DNA of 64,000 bases from an uncultured Bacteroidia bacterium (lineage in GTDB: Bacteria > Bacteroidota > Bacteroidia > Bacteroidales > UBA932). Positions 16,338-25,367 of the stretch are shown piece after piece; position 1 is the first letter of the stretch; every line of letters starts with the position of its first letter. The position numbers were made by a program, and so were the translations under genes. The notes beneath the pieces are model-generated. The model worked only from the letters and a program-made list of their open reading frames with translations. It was not told the DNA's origin and made no database searches. The stretch spans positions 122,045 through 186,044 of the forward strand of contig CADCJX010000006.1 in NCBI GenBank assembly GCA_902801885.1. The letters run 5' to 3'.

Positions 16338-18314
16338 TTATTCGCCGATAAGTACCAATGCACACCTGCTGGGGAGGTAGAGACGCAGTTCACCATCTAC
16401 GGTAAAATGCTCTCCATCGCTTTCCATGCGGGAAAAGCCGTCAAACTCAGCTGCATCGGAATCGAGCACTTTCACATACTTTCCGGCAGGGGCCTCGAAG
16501 CCATAATTGGTAAAAGAGTCTACCGGATTGAAATTCAGGGCAAAGATAAGGTTTTTGCGCCCAAATATCAAGATTTTCTTCTCCTCGTCGGCCCTAAGCA
16601 GGAAAGGGCGCGAACCCAGTATGCCGTAACGTTTGACAAGATGAATCATTTCCGCATCGAAGGCCTGAAGGCAGCCATATCTGAGGAAGCCGTTGTCAGC
16701 AAGGGACCAAAGTCTCCTGGCATGCTCGAAACTCCACCCATTGCCGGCTCGGGGGAAGTCTATCCATTCCGGATGGCCGAACTCATTTCCCATGAAATTG
16801 AGATACCCGTCCCCGGCGGTGCCGACAGTAGCCAGCCTGATCAGTTTGTGCAGGGCTATTCCCCTGTCTACCAGAAGGTTTTTGGAGTCCTTGTTCATCG
16901 AAAAATACATCTCCTTATCGATGAGGCGGAAGATGATCGTCTTGTCTCCTACCAGTGCCTGGTCATGGCACTCAGCATAGCTGATGGTCTTTTCATCAGC
17001 GCGCTTGTTGGTAAGCTCGTACCAGATCTCCCCCGGACTCCACTGCTCGTCAGTCCTTTCCTTGATCCATTTGATCCAATGGTCGGCGATCCCCATGGCC
17101 ATCCTGAAATCGAAACCAACTCCGCCGGAAGCGAAAGGGGCAGCAAGGCCGGCCATTCCGCTCACGTCTTCGGCTATGGTGATAGCAAAGGGGTTAATCT
17201 CCTTGATGAGCATGTTAGCCAGTCCGAGATAGGTAATTGCATTCTCATCCACCCCCTGGTCGAAGTACAAGGCATAGTCACCGAAATCTTTCCCAAGGCC
17301 ATGGTCCCAGTAAATCATGCTGGTGACACCGTCGAAACGGAAACCGTCAAGATGGTATTCCTCCATCCAGAACTTGCAGTTGGACAACAGGAAACGGACC
17401 ACTTCATCTTTCCCATAATCAAAACACCTCGAGCCCCATGCCGGATGGTGTCCTTGCGGGCCATGGTAGAAGTACAGGTCGTCCCTTCCGTCGAAAAGGC
17501 TGAGGCCTTCCGCCTCATTGTCCACACTGTGTGAATGAACGATATCCATCACCACCGCTATTCCCATCCCATGGGCTGTGTCTACCAGTTCCTTAAATTC
17601 TTCCGGAGTCCCGAAACGGGAACTCAGGGCGAAGAAATTGGAGACTTGATAACCGAAGGACCCATAATAAGGATGCTCCTGAAGGGCCATTATCTGGATG
17701 GTGTCATAGCCGAGCTTCTTCACCCTCGGCAGTACATTCTGGCGGAATTCACTGAAAGAAGCCACCTTCGGCTCTTCAGAGCTCATACCGATGTGGCACT
17801 CGTAGATCAGCGGATGCGGACGCCGGAATCCCTTGTCATGTTTCCATGAATATCGTTCCGCGGGATCCCAGACCTGGGCACAGAAGACCTTGGTCTCCGG
17901 ATCCTGGACGAGACGGGTGCAGTAGGCAGGAATCCTTTCTCCTCCTCCCCCAGGCCATTCTATGAATAACTTGTAAAGTTCCCCATGACTGAGGAACATT
18001 CCACCCAGGCGGAGTTCCCAGTTCCCATTGCCGACTGGCTTCAGTTCATAAGCCCCGGTTCTCTTCCAGTTATTGAAATCTCCGATCAAATAAATCCTGG
18101 AAGCGTTAGGAGCCCATTCGCGGATGACCCACGAACCATCTTCCTCCTTGTGGAGGCCGTAATAGAGATGATTGTTCACGGACTCAGCAAGCCGGCCGGT
18201 GCTGGAGCCTACGATTTTCGCCTTTGCGGAAAGGATCCTTGAATGCCTCGCCTCGATAGCGTCTTTGAATGGTTCCAGATAAGGGTCTGTTTCGTATATT
18301 TTCTTCAATTTCAT
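16338..18314 (-). CDS. glgB: 1,4-alpha-glucan branching enzyme (GH13_8 type)
   Basis: A 658-residue branching enzyme that transfers alpha-1,4 chains to O-6 positions of glycogen. An N-terminal CBM48-like region (VIREWAPNASRIYLIGDFNNW) precedes the TIM barrel with MDIVHSHSVDN, DGFRFDGVTSMIYWDHG (nucleophile Asp328), TIAEDVSGMAG (acid/base Glu382) and YAECHDQALVGDKT. These motifs match the eukaryotic/plant-like GH13_8 group rather than E. coli GlgB (GH13_9). The start MKLKKIYETDPYLEPFKDAI is chosen by homology. First gene of the glycogen operon; no glgC is present nearby, consistent with a UDP-glucose-using GT3 synthase. Confidence 0.95.
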   Translation of the reverse strand: MKLKKIYETDPYLEPFKDAIEARHSRILSAKAKIVGSSTGRLAESVNNHLYYGLHKEEDGSWVIREWAPNASRIYLIGDFNNWKRTGAYELKPVGNGNWELRLGGMFLSHGELYKLFIEWPGGGGERIPAYCTRLVQDPETKVFCAQVWDPAERYSWKHDKGFRRPHPLIYECHIGMSSEEPKVASFSEFRQNVLPRVKKLGYDTIQIMALQEHPYYGSFGYQVSNFFALSSRFGTPEEFKELVDTAHGMGIAVVMDIVHSHSVDNEAEGLSLFDGRDDLYFYHGPQGHHPAWGSRCFDYGKDEVVRFLLSNCKFWMEEYHLDGFRFDGVTSMIYWDHGLGKDFGDYALYFDQGVDENAITYLGLANMLIKEINPFAITIAEDVSGMAGLAAPFASGGVGFDFRMAMGIADHWIKWIKERTDEQWSPGEIWYELTNKRADEKTISYAECHDQALVGDKTIIFRLIDKEMYFSMNKDSKNLLVDRGIALHKLIRLATVGTAGDGYLNFMGNEFGHPEWIDFPRAGNGWSFEHARRLWSLADNGFLRYGCLQAFDAEMIHLVKRYGILGSRPFLLRADEEKKILIFGRKNLIFALNFNPVDSFTNYGFEAPAGKYVKVLDSDAAEFDGFSRMESDGEHFTVDGELRLYLPSRCALVLIGE

Positions 18315-18376
18315 CACAAATAACAATATTGCATAAATATACGAAATTATCTCGATTTTAGCCTCTCGGCTCAGGA

Positions 18377-18408
18377 TTTGTTGGAAAAAGGGAAAAACCT
18401 TAAATTTG
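18377..18408 (+). promoter_or_regulatory. promoter for the porin-mltF pair
   Basis: TTTG at 18377-18380, a 20-base spacer, and TAAATTTG at 18401-18408 match the Bacteroidota -33/-7 promoter well. The porin ATG follows at 18430, leaving a leader of about 15-20 bases. Confidence 0.75.
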
Positions 18409-18429
18409 TCGGATTATAGTCCGTTCCGG

Positions 18430-21087
18430 ATGAAAGAAGCGTTGAAAAGAATATGGTTCCCCCTGGCCGTGGTGTGTTTGATCTCACTCCACGCAGTCGG
18501 CATGGGAAACCGTCCTGCCGACGGTGATCCGGGCATAGGATTCATCAGCGCAGAAAAGCCTCAGCGACCTGACACGATCCGCTACAAGAATCCTTTTTCC
18601 AAGAAAGGCAGTACCGGCAAGGCAGATTCGGCTTTCCTCGCTCCTATAGATTCCGTACCGGCCCTGACTGCAAGGGACACCATATTCCCGCCCGATTCCC
18701 TAAAGGAGACCGACCCTTTCAGGTACAAGTACTATGTCGCCCTACTCGATTCTCTCACACATGCTTTTGTGAGCGATTCACTCAAGCAGGCCGGAGACTC
18801 TATCGACTGGCCTGTCCTGGATTCGCTATACAACCTGGAGTCCGCGGCCAGGAAGAAGGCCGCCTACGACGAATGGTATGCCAGCCTTACGCCCAACGAG
18901 AGAAAGAAGATCGAAGTCGAGAGCAAGGAAAGGATCAAAAGGCAGAAGGCGGATTCGCTACAGGCGAAAAGGGACAGTGTGGCCCTGATCCGGGACAGCA
19001 TCAGGGAGAACACCCCCAGGATACTCGAGACTTTCGCCTTCCCGGACTCCATGCAGTACAAGAGAATAGTACAATGGACCCATGAAAGGGAGTTCCACAA
19101 GATGGACATCAAGGGACCGGACACCAGCTACAACTTCCGTTTCTACGACTACCCTTTCTACCGCAAGGATGTCAATGCCACATGGCTTGGCGTGGCAGGA
19201 TCGCCGCTTCAGTACTACAACTACTTCAACAGATCCAGCGAGAACGGTGTCATGTTCTACGACGCTTATGAATCCTGGTCCTATTCGGCCAAGACAGTCC
19301 CGTCCTACAACACCAAGACCGCCTACACTGAGCTGGCCTACTTCGGCACCTTGTTCGCGAATTCCCAGAAAGAGTCCGACAACCTCCACATCCTTACTTC
19401 CCAGAACTTATTCCCGGAACTGAACTACACCCTGGAGTATAACAGGTTCGGAGGCAACGGAATAATGGAGAACGAAAAGACTGTCAACAAGACCCTTGCA
19501 GCGACAGTCAACTACCTAGGGAAGAAATACATGGTGCACGCCGGTTACATCCACAACAAGATCGTCCGGGGTGAGAACGGTGGTACCACGGACATTTCCA
19601 TGATCAGGGACACCACCCTTGATGCAAGGGAGTACCCGGTCCATTTCTCCAGTGCGTCGAGCACCACTACCAAGAAGACGGTCTTCCTGGACCAGCAGTA
19701 CAGGATTCCCTTCATGTTCATCAAGACCATGCAGGACAAGAAGGATGACAAATCCTTCCGCCAGAGGGTCATGTCTTCGGGAGACACAGCATTGATAGCT
19801 AAAATAGACAGCCTGGCCGCATGGCATGCTGCAGAGAGGGAAGCTGCCGACTCTACCGGAGACAGCAATGTCACAACTGCATTTATCGGTCACAGTTCCG
19901 AGTATTCAGTTTTCCGAAGGCTCTACAAGGACAACATCTCCAAGTCAGACAAGATAGGAAGAAGCTTCTACGGCGATAATTTCTTCTACAATCCAACCAG
20001 TACAAACGACTCGTCCAGGGTTTCCAAACTGGAAAACAGGGTGTTCCTGAGGCTCCAGCCATGGTCCGAGGAGGCCATCGTCTCCAAGCTAAACGGAGGA
20101 ATCGGAAACAGGATCACCTCATGGTATGACCTCGATCCGACCTTCCTTTCCGTAGCGTCGAACACGGTCTGGAATTCTACCTTCCTCTACGCAGGAGTCG
20201 AAGGACAGTTGCGGAACTATATCGCATGGGATGCCACCGGCGACTATGTCTTCCTTGGCAACGAAATGAACGATCTCTCCGTAAAAGCCAACGCAAGGCT
20301 TTCGATGTATCCTTTCAGGAAGGCCAAGACCAGCCCCATTTCCCTGAACCTGCATTTCGAAACCTCACTCAAGGAGCCCGAGCACTACCACAACCACTAT
20401 TTCTCAAACCACTACAAGTGGGACAATGAATTCGGCAAGGTGTCTTCTACAAAGCTCCAGGCCAGGGTCGACATCCCCCGATGGGACATAAGTGCCGAAG
20501 TCGGATACGCCCTGCTCGCCAACAACATCTATTTCGACTCACTCGCGGTGATCCGCCAGAACCCGGATCCGATGAGCGTGCTGAGTGCCTCACTGACCAA
20601 GAATTTTGCCTTCGGCCCCTTGCATCTGGACAACCGTGTCCTGTTCCAGATGTCTTCCAACCAGGACGTCGTCCCGGTTCCGACCCTTGCAGCCAATGCC
20701 AGGTGGTACCTCCAGCTGGACATTGCCAAGAATGTGATGCAGATGCAGATAGGTGCGAACGCCTGGTACAACACAAAGTACTATTCACCTGCCTGGAATC
20801 CAGCTGTCGGAGTATTCTACAACCAGAAGGTGCAGAAGTACAACAACGGCCCGGTTATCGATGCCTTCGTCAATGTCCAGTGGAAACGTGCCTGCATCTT
20901 CGTCAAGCTTGAGAATGCCGGACAGGGATGGCCTATGGACAAATTCGACTATTTCAGCGCCCACCGTTACATAAGGACCCAGAGAGCCATCAAATTCGGA
21001 GTCTACTGGCCATTCTATCTCCAGCCCAACCAGAACAGCGCCGTTTCCGCCGGATCCGGCCTTTCCGGTGGCTCCAGTCGCCATTAA
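18430..21087 (+). CDS. putative outer-membrane porin (Porin_10-like)
   Basis: An 885-residue exported protein. An N-terminal hydrophobic signal segment (MKEALKRIWFPLAVVCLISL) is followed by a low-complexity, charged region with many RDS/DSL tracts (about 40-200) containing a lysine/glutamate-rich coiled stretch, then a long region with alternating aromatic residues typical of beta strands (YNFRFYDYPFYRKDVNATWLG, SPLQYYNYFNRSS) up to the C-terminal FGVYWPFYLQP. This layout matches the Bacteroidota putative porin family. No transport substrate can be inferred. The lytic transglycosylase gene follows after 9 bases. The family call is from memory of sequence style. Confidence 0.7.
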   Translation: MKEALKRIWFPLAVVCLISLHAVGMGNRPADGDPGIGFISAEKPQRPDTIRYKNPFSKKGSTGKADSAFLAPIDSVPALTARDTIFPPDSLKETDPFRYKYYVALLDSLTHAFVSDSLKQAGDSIDWPVLDSLYNLESAARKKAAYDEWYASLTPNERKKIEVESKERIKRQKADSLQAKRDSVALIRDSIRENTPRILETFAFPDSMQYKRIVQWTHEREFHKMDIKGPDTSYNFRFYDYPFYRKDVNATWLGVAGSPLQYYNYFNRSSENGVMFYDAYESWSYSAKTVPSYNTKTAYTELAYFGTLFANSQKESDNLHILTSQNLFPELNYTLEYNRFGGNGIMENEKTVNKTLAATVNYLGKKYMVHAGYIHNKIVRGENGGTTDISMIRDTTLDAREYPVHFSSASSTTTKKTVFLDQQYRIPFMFIKTMQDKKDDKSFRQRVMSSGDTALIAKIDSLAAWHAAEREAADSTGDSNVTTAFIGHSSEYSVFRRLYKDNISKSDKIGRSFYGDNFFYNPTSTNDSSRVSKLENRVFLRLQPWSEEAIVSKLNGGIGNRITSWYDLDPTFLSVASNTVWNSTFLYAGVEGQLRNYIAWDATGDYVFLGNEMNDLSVKANARLSMYPFRKAKTSPISLNLHFETSLKEPEHYHNHYFSNHYKWDNEFGKVSSTKLQARVDIPRWDISAEVGYALLANNIYFDSLAVIRQNPDPMSVLSASLTKNFAFGPLHLDNRVLFQMSSNQDVVPVPTLAANARWYLQLDIAKNVMQMQIGANAWYNTKYYSPAWNPAVGVFYNQKVQKYNNGPVIDAFVNVQWKRACIFVKLENAGQGWPMDKFDYFSAHRYIRTQRAIKFGVYWPFYLQPNQNSAVSAGSGLSGGSSRH

Positions 21088-21096
21088 ACTCGTGCA

Positions 21097-22143
21097 ATGG
21101 GAGTCCGAAGAGTTTTCAAGAAATTCCTCAAGTATTTGATACCCACCTTGCTGGTACTGCTTATTATCCCTGTCACCGGGAGAAAGTACCAGTCCAGGAA
21201 ATCTTTGGACTCATTCAGGGAGAAGCCACTTCGCGCCGCTTTGGCTTTGGGGGACTTCGACATACTGCCGAGAGGTTACCTCACAGGTTTCAACTACGAA
21301 CTCCTCAAGACCTTCGCCGGGACCCACTGTGATTCTGTCAGGATATTCTTAGGGGAGAAAAATGTCCCCTACCTTGATTCGCTCAGGCTCGACAGCCTGG
21401 ACATACTCGTAGTTCCTTCAAGGGAGGTTACTGAAAGCCAGGACATAACCATACTCCATCCCATCGACACTTCAGTCGCCTGGGTGATCCGAAAGGATCC
21501 GTACCGCGGCCATGAGATCCTTAAATGGGCCTCCTTCATCAAGGCCTCACCCGACTACCAGCTGATGACCAGACGTTTTTTCCAAGGTTACAATCCTTAC
21601 CGAACAGGGAAGAAAGACCCTTCTATCATTAGCCCCTACGACCATATAATAAAGAAAAACGCCAAGCTTGTCGGCTGGGACTGGAGGCTTCTGGCTTCAA
21701 TGATATGGAATGAATCCATGTTCCACATCCAGGCCAGGTCGCCACGCGGTGCGATGGGACTCATGCAGATGATGCCAAGGACGGCCAAGAGTTTCGGACT
21801 GAGCGACATGCTTGATCCGGAAGAGAACATAGCAGCCGGTACAAGGTACATCCAGATGCTCCAGAAGACCTTCAGCGCCTTCAGCACGGATCCCGAAGTG
21901 GTCAGGAGACTTACCATAGCTGCATACAACTGCGGGGAAGGCAGGGCTCTCGAGGACCTCGACGGCAGGGAACAAAGTTCCGAAACGGCCGCCTACACGA
22001 AAGCCGTTCTCAATCTTTATGATTTCTTCAGGGGCGTGGAGCCCAAGCAGGACACCTTATTGGGCCCTGACAGTCTGGGCGGGATCGACCCTGGCGATGA
22101 ACATGCAAGGGATGAGGAGGAGCAGCATGATGACCAGGAATGA
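21097..22143 (+). CDS. MltF-like membrane-bound lytic transglycosylase
   Basis: A 348-residue envelope enzyme. An N-terminal membrane anchor (FLKYLIPTLLVLLIIPVTG) is followed by a solute-binding-protein-3-like domain (about 40-165; LRAALALGDFDILPRGYLTGF, SLDILVVPSREV) and a lysozyme-like SLT domain (about 185-310) with the catalytic Glu in MIWNESMFHIQARSPRGAMG, the GLMQMMPRTAKSFG motif and AAYNCGEGRA. This two-domain order is that of MltF. It cleaves peptidoglycan glycan chains to anhydromuropeptides. The very acidic C-terminal tail (DEEEQHDDQE) is encoded opposite the end of the convergent permease gene, overlapping by 87 bases. Confidence 0.9.
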   Translation: MGVRRVFKKFLKYLIPTLLVLLIIPVTGRKYQSRKSLDSFREKPLRAALALGDFDILPRGYLTGFNYELLKTFAGTHCDSVRIFLGEKNVPYLDSLRLDSLDILVVPSREVTESQDITILHPIDTSVAWVIRKDPYRGHEILKWASFIKASPDYQLMTRRFFQGYNPYRTGKKDPSIISPYDHIIKKNAKLVGWDWRLLASMIWNESMFHIQARSPRGAMGLMQMMPRTAKSFGLSDMLDPEENIAAGTRYIQMLQKTFSAFSTDPEVVRRLTIAAYNCGEGRALEDLDGREQSSETAAYTKAVLNLYDFFRGVEPKQDTLLGPDSLGGIDPGDEHARDEEEQHDDQE

Positions 22144-23232
22144 GATGACGTCGGCTGCAAGCACTCCGGGAAGGTTTAGATGCACCGGAACGAACGGCAC
22201 GAAATAGTTTTCAGGATTAAGTTTAAGTACATGGGTCCATTTCTGGATCCCGCAAAGCAGCAGGGCGGCTGCATTCCCGATCAGCAGTCCTTTCAGGACG
22301 ATTACGGAAGCCACTTTCAGGAAGACCTTGGCAATCGAACGGTCAGTCATGCCCAGTGACTTGAGCGTACCTATGGTTGAAATGTTCCTGAACAGCATTA
22401 TAAGCAGGCCGGAAATCATGTTGAAACCTGCGACGATAGTCATCAGTATCAGGATGATAAGGACGTTGAAGTCAATCAGGGTAAGCCAGTCGAATATCTG
22501 CGGATAGCGGCTGATCACCGATGCGGCCACAAGGTTGTCGTCATCATCGGTAGCTTTTTCCAGGGTAATCATCCCGACCTCGTCGGTAGCCCTCCGCATC
22601 CCCGCCACGTCCCTTGAATATGGGGCCAGTGCGAGTTCTATCGTCGAGACCTCGTCACTATCCCAACCGTTCAGGCGCTGGAGATCAGCTATGTCAGCCA
22701 TCACGACGATGTTGTCGGTACCGTCCATGATACCCTCATAGACATCCTTGATGTTGAAATTGCGGACCTTGACATTCTCTCCGACAAAATAGGTCAGCAT
22801 CTTGTCCCCGGCATGGAGGTCCAGCAGGTCGCTCAGCCTGGTCGGAATAGAAACACCGAGCCTGACAGTGTCTGTCACGGAAGAGTCCCTGGGAACGCCT
22901 TTGAACAGTACACCATGGATGTTCTCTCCCTTCTTTACGATTCCAGCACGGTACACGGCAGGGGTGACACCCTTGACTTCAGGAATGGCCATGATGTCCC
23001 CAATGTAACTTGGATTGGAAGAAATGGGAGAATCCTCGTTGATGTAATTCATGTCCACGCTCATCAGCTGGATGTCCCCGGTCAAATCGGAGATGCCGTT
23101 GCGGATCTCGGCACGGAAACCGGCCGAGACCGAAACAGCGATTATCATGACAAGGAAGGAGATCGCGATGGAAACCATCGCGATCTTCCCTCCAAATCGG
23201 AGACGTCGGGCTATGAAGCCGGAAGCGTCCAT
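22057..23232 (-). CDS. FtsX/LolE-like ABC transporter permease
   Basis: A 391-residue inner-membrane permease of the MacB/LolC/E type: one N-terminal helix (GKIAMVSIAISFLVMIIAVS), a large periplasmic domain (about 45-240), and three C-terminal helices (LIDFNVLIILILMTIVAGF, VLKGLLIGNAAALLLCG, VISFLVIMLLLLIPCMF). Such permeases release lipoproteins to the carrier LolA; the ATPase partner is not in the window. The start MDASGFIARRLRFGGKIAM is typical of the family and lies 19 bases after the M13 peptidase stop. Its 3' end overlaps mltF. Confidence 0.85.
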   Translation of the reverse strand: MDASGFIARRLRFGGKIAMVSIAISFLVMIIAVSVSAGFRAEIRNGISDLTGDIQLMSVDMNYINEDSPISSNPSYIGDIMAIPEVKGVTPAVYRAGIVKKGENIHGVLFKGVPRDSSVTDTVRLGVSIPTRLSDLLDLHAGDKMLTYFVGENVKVRNFNIKDVYEGIMDGTDNIVVMADIADLQRLNGWDSDEVSTIELALAPYSRDVAGMRRATDEVGMITLEKATDDDDNLVAASVISRYPQIFDWLTLIDFNVLIILILMTIVAGFNMISGLLIMLFRNISTIGTLKSLGMTDRSIAKVFLKVASVIVLKGLLIGNAAALLLCGIQKWTHVLKLNPENYFVPFVPVHLNLPGVLAADVISFLVIMLLLLIPCMFIARVDPAQTVRAQ

Positions 23233-23251
23233 GAATATCTTACCGGATTTG

Positions 23252-25282
23252 TTACCAGATGTGAACCCTTTCGCTATCAGGACGCCACATGGGATCGCCT
23301 TCCTTGATTCCGAAGGCATCGAAGAAGCTCTGGAAGTTCTTCACAGAGACATTCACCCTGTTGACTGCCAGGGAGTGGACGTCGAGCCTTGTCCTGCGGG
23401 CGATCTCCTCGTCAGTGATGTTCTGGGCCCAGACAGCTGCATAAGCGATGTAGAACCTCTGGTCGGGAGTGAATCCGTCGATGAGGCCTGGTTCCTTGCC
23501 GGCGATGGCGTTGTGCATGGCAGTGTAGGCTATGCTCAGGCCGCCGTGGTCACCAATGTTCTCGCCGAGTGAAAGCTGGCCGTTGGCCATGAGGGCGGGT
23601 TTGCCGTCCTTTGCAGGAAGCACCTCGACTGCATCGAACTGGGCAGCCAGGACCTGGGCCTTCGCATTGAACTTGGCAGCATCCTCTTCGGTCCACCAGT
23701 TGGTCATGTTTCCAACCTTGTCGAAGAGACGGCCCTGGTCATCGAAGCCATGAGACATCTCGTGGCCGATCACGACACCGATTCCGCCGTAGTTAACCGG
23801 ATCGTCAGCATCAGGATTGAAGAACGGAGGCTGGAGGATTGCAGCAGGGAAACAGATCTCGTTGGTCGAAGGATTATAATAGGCATTTACGGTCTGGGGA
23901 GACATACCCCATTCAGTCCTGTCAGTAGGTTTGCCGAGTTTGGAAAGGTTCTCAGCCACACGCCAGCGGCTTGCAGCCCTGAGGTTCTCATAATAGCTCT
24001 TGGCAGGATCGATCTCAAGTTCGGAATAATCCTTCCATTTGTCTGGATAGCCGATCTTGACAGTGAAATTGTCGAGCTTCTCATGGGCCTTGACCTTGGT
24101 CTCAGGGCTCATCCAGTCGAGTTCGTCAATGTGCTGTCCGAATGCGATCTTAAGGTTGTCTACGAGGGTGATCATCTTCTCCTTGGAAGATGCCGGGAAG
24201 TACTTCTCCACGTACATCTTGCCGACAGCTTCTCCGAGAATGCCGTTAGGAACCTGCATAGCCCTCTTCCAGCGAGGCCTCTGCTCCTTGATTCCAGACA
24301 TCTGGGTGCTGAAGAAATCGAAGTTGGCAGCATAGAAATCGTCTCCCAGGGAGCTTGACGCCCCACTGACAAGCTGGGCGGCGAGGTAATCCTTCAGCAC
24401 GGGAAGGTCCTCGTTGGAGAAATACTCTCCGAATTTCTGGAAGAAATCAGGCTCGGCCACGACAAGTTTGTCTTGTGCAGGGATTCCGCGGGCATCCAGG
24501 TAAGCCTTCCAGTCGAAGCCGGGGAAACTGCTGGCAAGGGTTTCGCTGCTGTAGACATTGTACTGTGCCTGGACATCCCTCTCCTTGACGCTGTCCCATG
24601 AATTAAGGGCAAGGACATCTTCCACTGCGAGAGCATTGTCAGCGACCTTTGCCGGAGAATCGATACCTGCGAGTCCGATGACTTTGGCCAGATAGGCCCG
24701 ATAACCTTCCTTGATCGCAGAGTTGGAAGCCTCGACATAGTAGTCACGGTCCCCTATTCCCAGGCCACCCTGGCCGAAATAAAGGATTTGGCTGTCGCTG
24801 TCAGTCATGTCAGAACTGACATAGGCCCCGAAGAAGCCGCCCTGGCCGTTGTTGTGCATCTTGGCAATGAGTTCGACAAGCCCGGCCTTGTCAGAGACTG
24901 AATAGATATCGTCGAGATAAGCCTTGAGCGGAGCGGCGCCCTCACTGTTGAGCCTGACAGAGTCGAGTCCCTGCTTATAGAGGTCGGCAATCTTCTGTTC
25001 CACAGAACCCTTGACAGTCTTCATGGTAGTCATGGAGGCGAACAGGTCATTGAGTCTCTCAACATTGTTCTCACGAAGCTGGTCGAAAGAACCGAAACGT
25101 GCGAATTCAGGCTTCAGGGGATTGTTTTTCTGCCATCCACCTGTAGCATACTGGTAGAAGTCGACGGCCGGAGAAACGGTCGTGTCAAGGTTGGAAAGGT
25201 CGATTGCAGGAACCTTTTCCTGCTTCTGACCGCATGCCATAAAGGCAATAGCTGTAGCCATCATCAAAAACGCTTTTTTCAT
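23252..25282 (-). CDS. M13 family zinc metallopeptidase, lipoprotein (PepO-like)
   Basis: A 676-residue lipoprotein: signal MKKAFLMMATAIAFMACGQ with lipobox FMAC. The mature protein follows the neprilysin/PepO plan: N-terminal M13_N domain (DFYQYATGGWQKNNP), NAYYNPSTNEICFPAAILQPP, the zinc site VIGHEMSHGFDDQG, the second helix LGENIGDHGGLSIAY and the C-terminal PMWRPDSERVHIW, all conserved in active enzymes. It degrades oligopeptides, presumably at the cell envelope. Upstream gene of the permease, 19 bases apart. Confidence 0.95.
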   Translation of the reverse strand: MKKAFLMMATAIAFMACGQKQEKVPAIDLSNLDTTVSPAVDFYQYATGGWQKNNPLKPEFARFGSFDQLRENNVERLNDLFASMTTMKTVKGSVEQKIADLYKQGLDSVRLNSEGAAPLKAYLDDIYSVSDKAGLVELIAKMHNNGQGGFFGAYVSSDMTDSDSQILYFGQGGLGIGDRDYYVEASNSAIKEGYRAYLAKVIGLAGIDSPAKVADNALAVEDVLALNSWDSVKERDVQAQYNVYSSETLASSFPGFDWKAYLDARGIPAQDKLVVAEPDFFQKFGEYFSNEDLPVLKDYLAAQLVSGASSSLGDDFYAANFDFFSTQMSGIKEQRPRWKRAMQVPNGILGEAVGKMYVEKYFPASSKEKMITLVDNLKIAFGQHIDELDWMSPETKVKAHEKLDNFTVKIGYPDKWKDYSELEIDPAKSYYENLRAASRWRVAENLSKLGKPTDRTEWGMSPQTVNAYYNPSTNEICFPAAILQPPFFNPDADDPVNYGGIGVVIGHEMSHGFDDQGRLFDKVGNMTNWWTEEDAAKFNAKAQVLAAQFDAVEVLPAKDGKPALMANGQLSLGENIGDHGGLSIAYTAMHNAIAGKEPGLIDGFTPDQRFYIAYAAVWAQNITDEEIARRTRLDVHSLAVNRVNVSVKNFQSFFDAFGIKEGDPMWRPDSERVHIW

Positions 25283-25367
25283 ATCGCTTGACTTTATGAA
25301 TATTCATTATGCCAACTTACAAAGTTATCAATTATTTTACGATATTTGCACTCCGTTTTTTAGGAGC

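Noticed and set aside
12564-17534. Long open frames on the plus strand opposite the glycogen genes (423, 374 and 430 codons)
   Set aside because: They run antisense to genes with clear catalytic motifs, have no recognisable domains, and mirror the codon bias of the genes below them.
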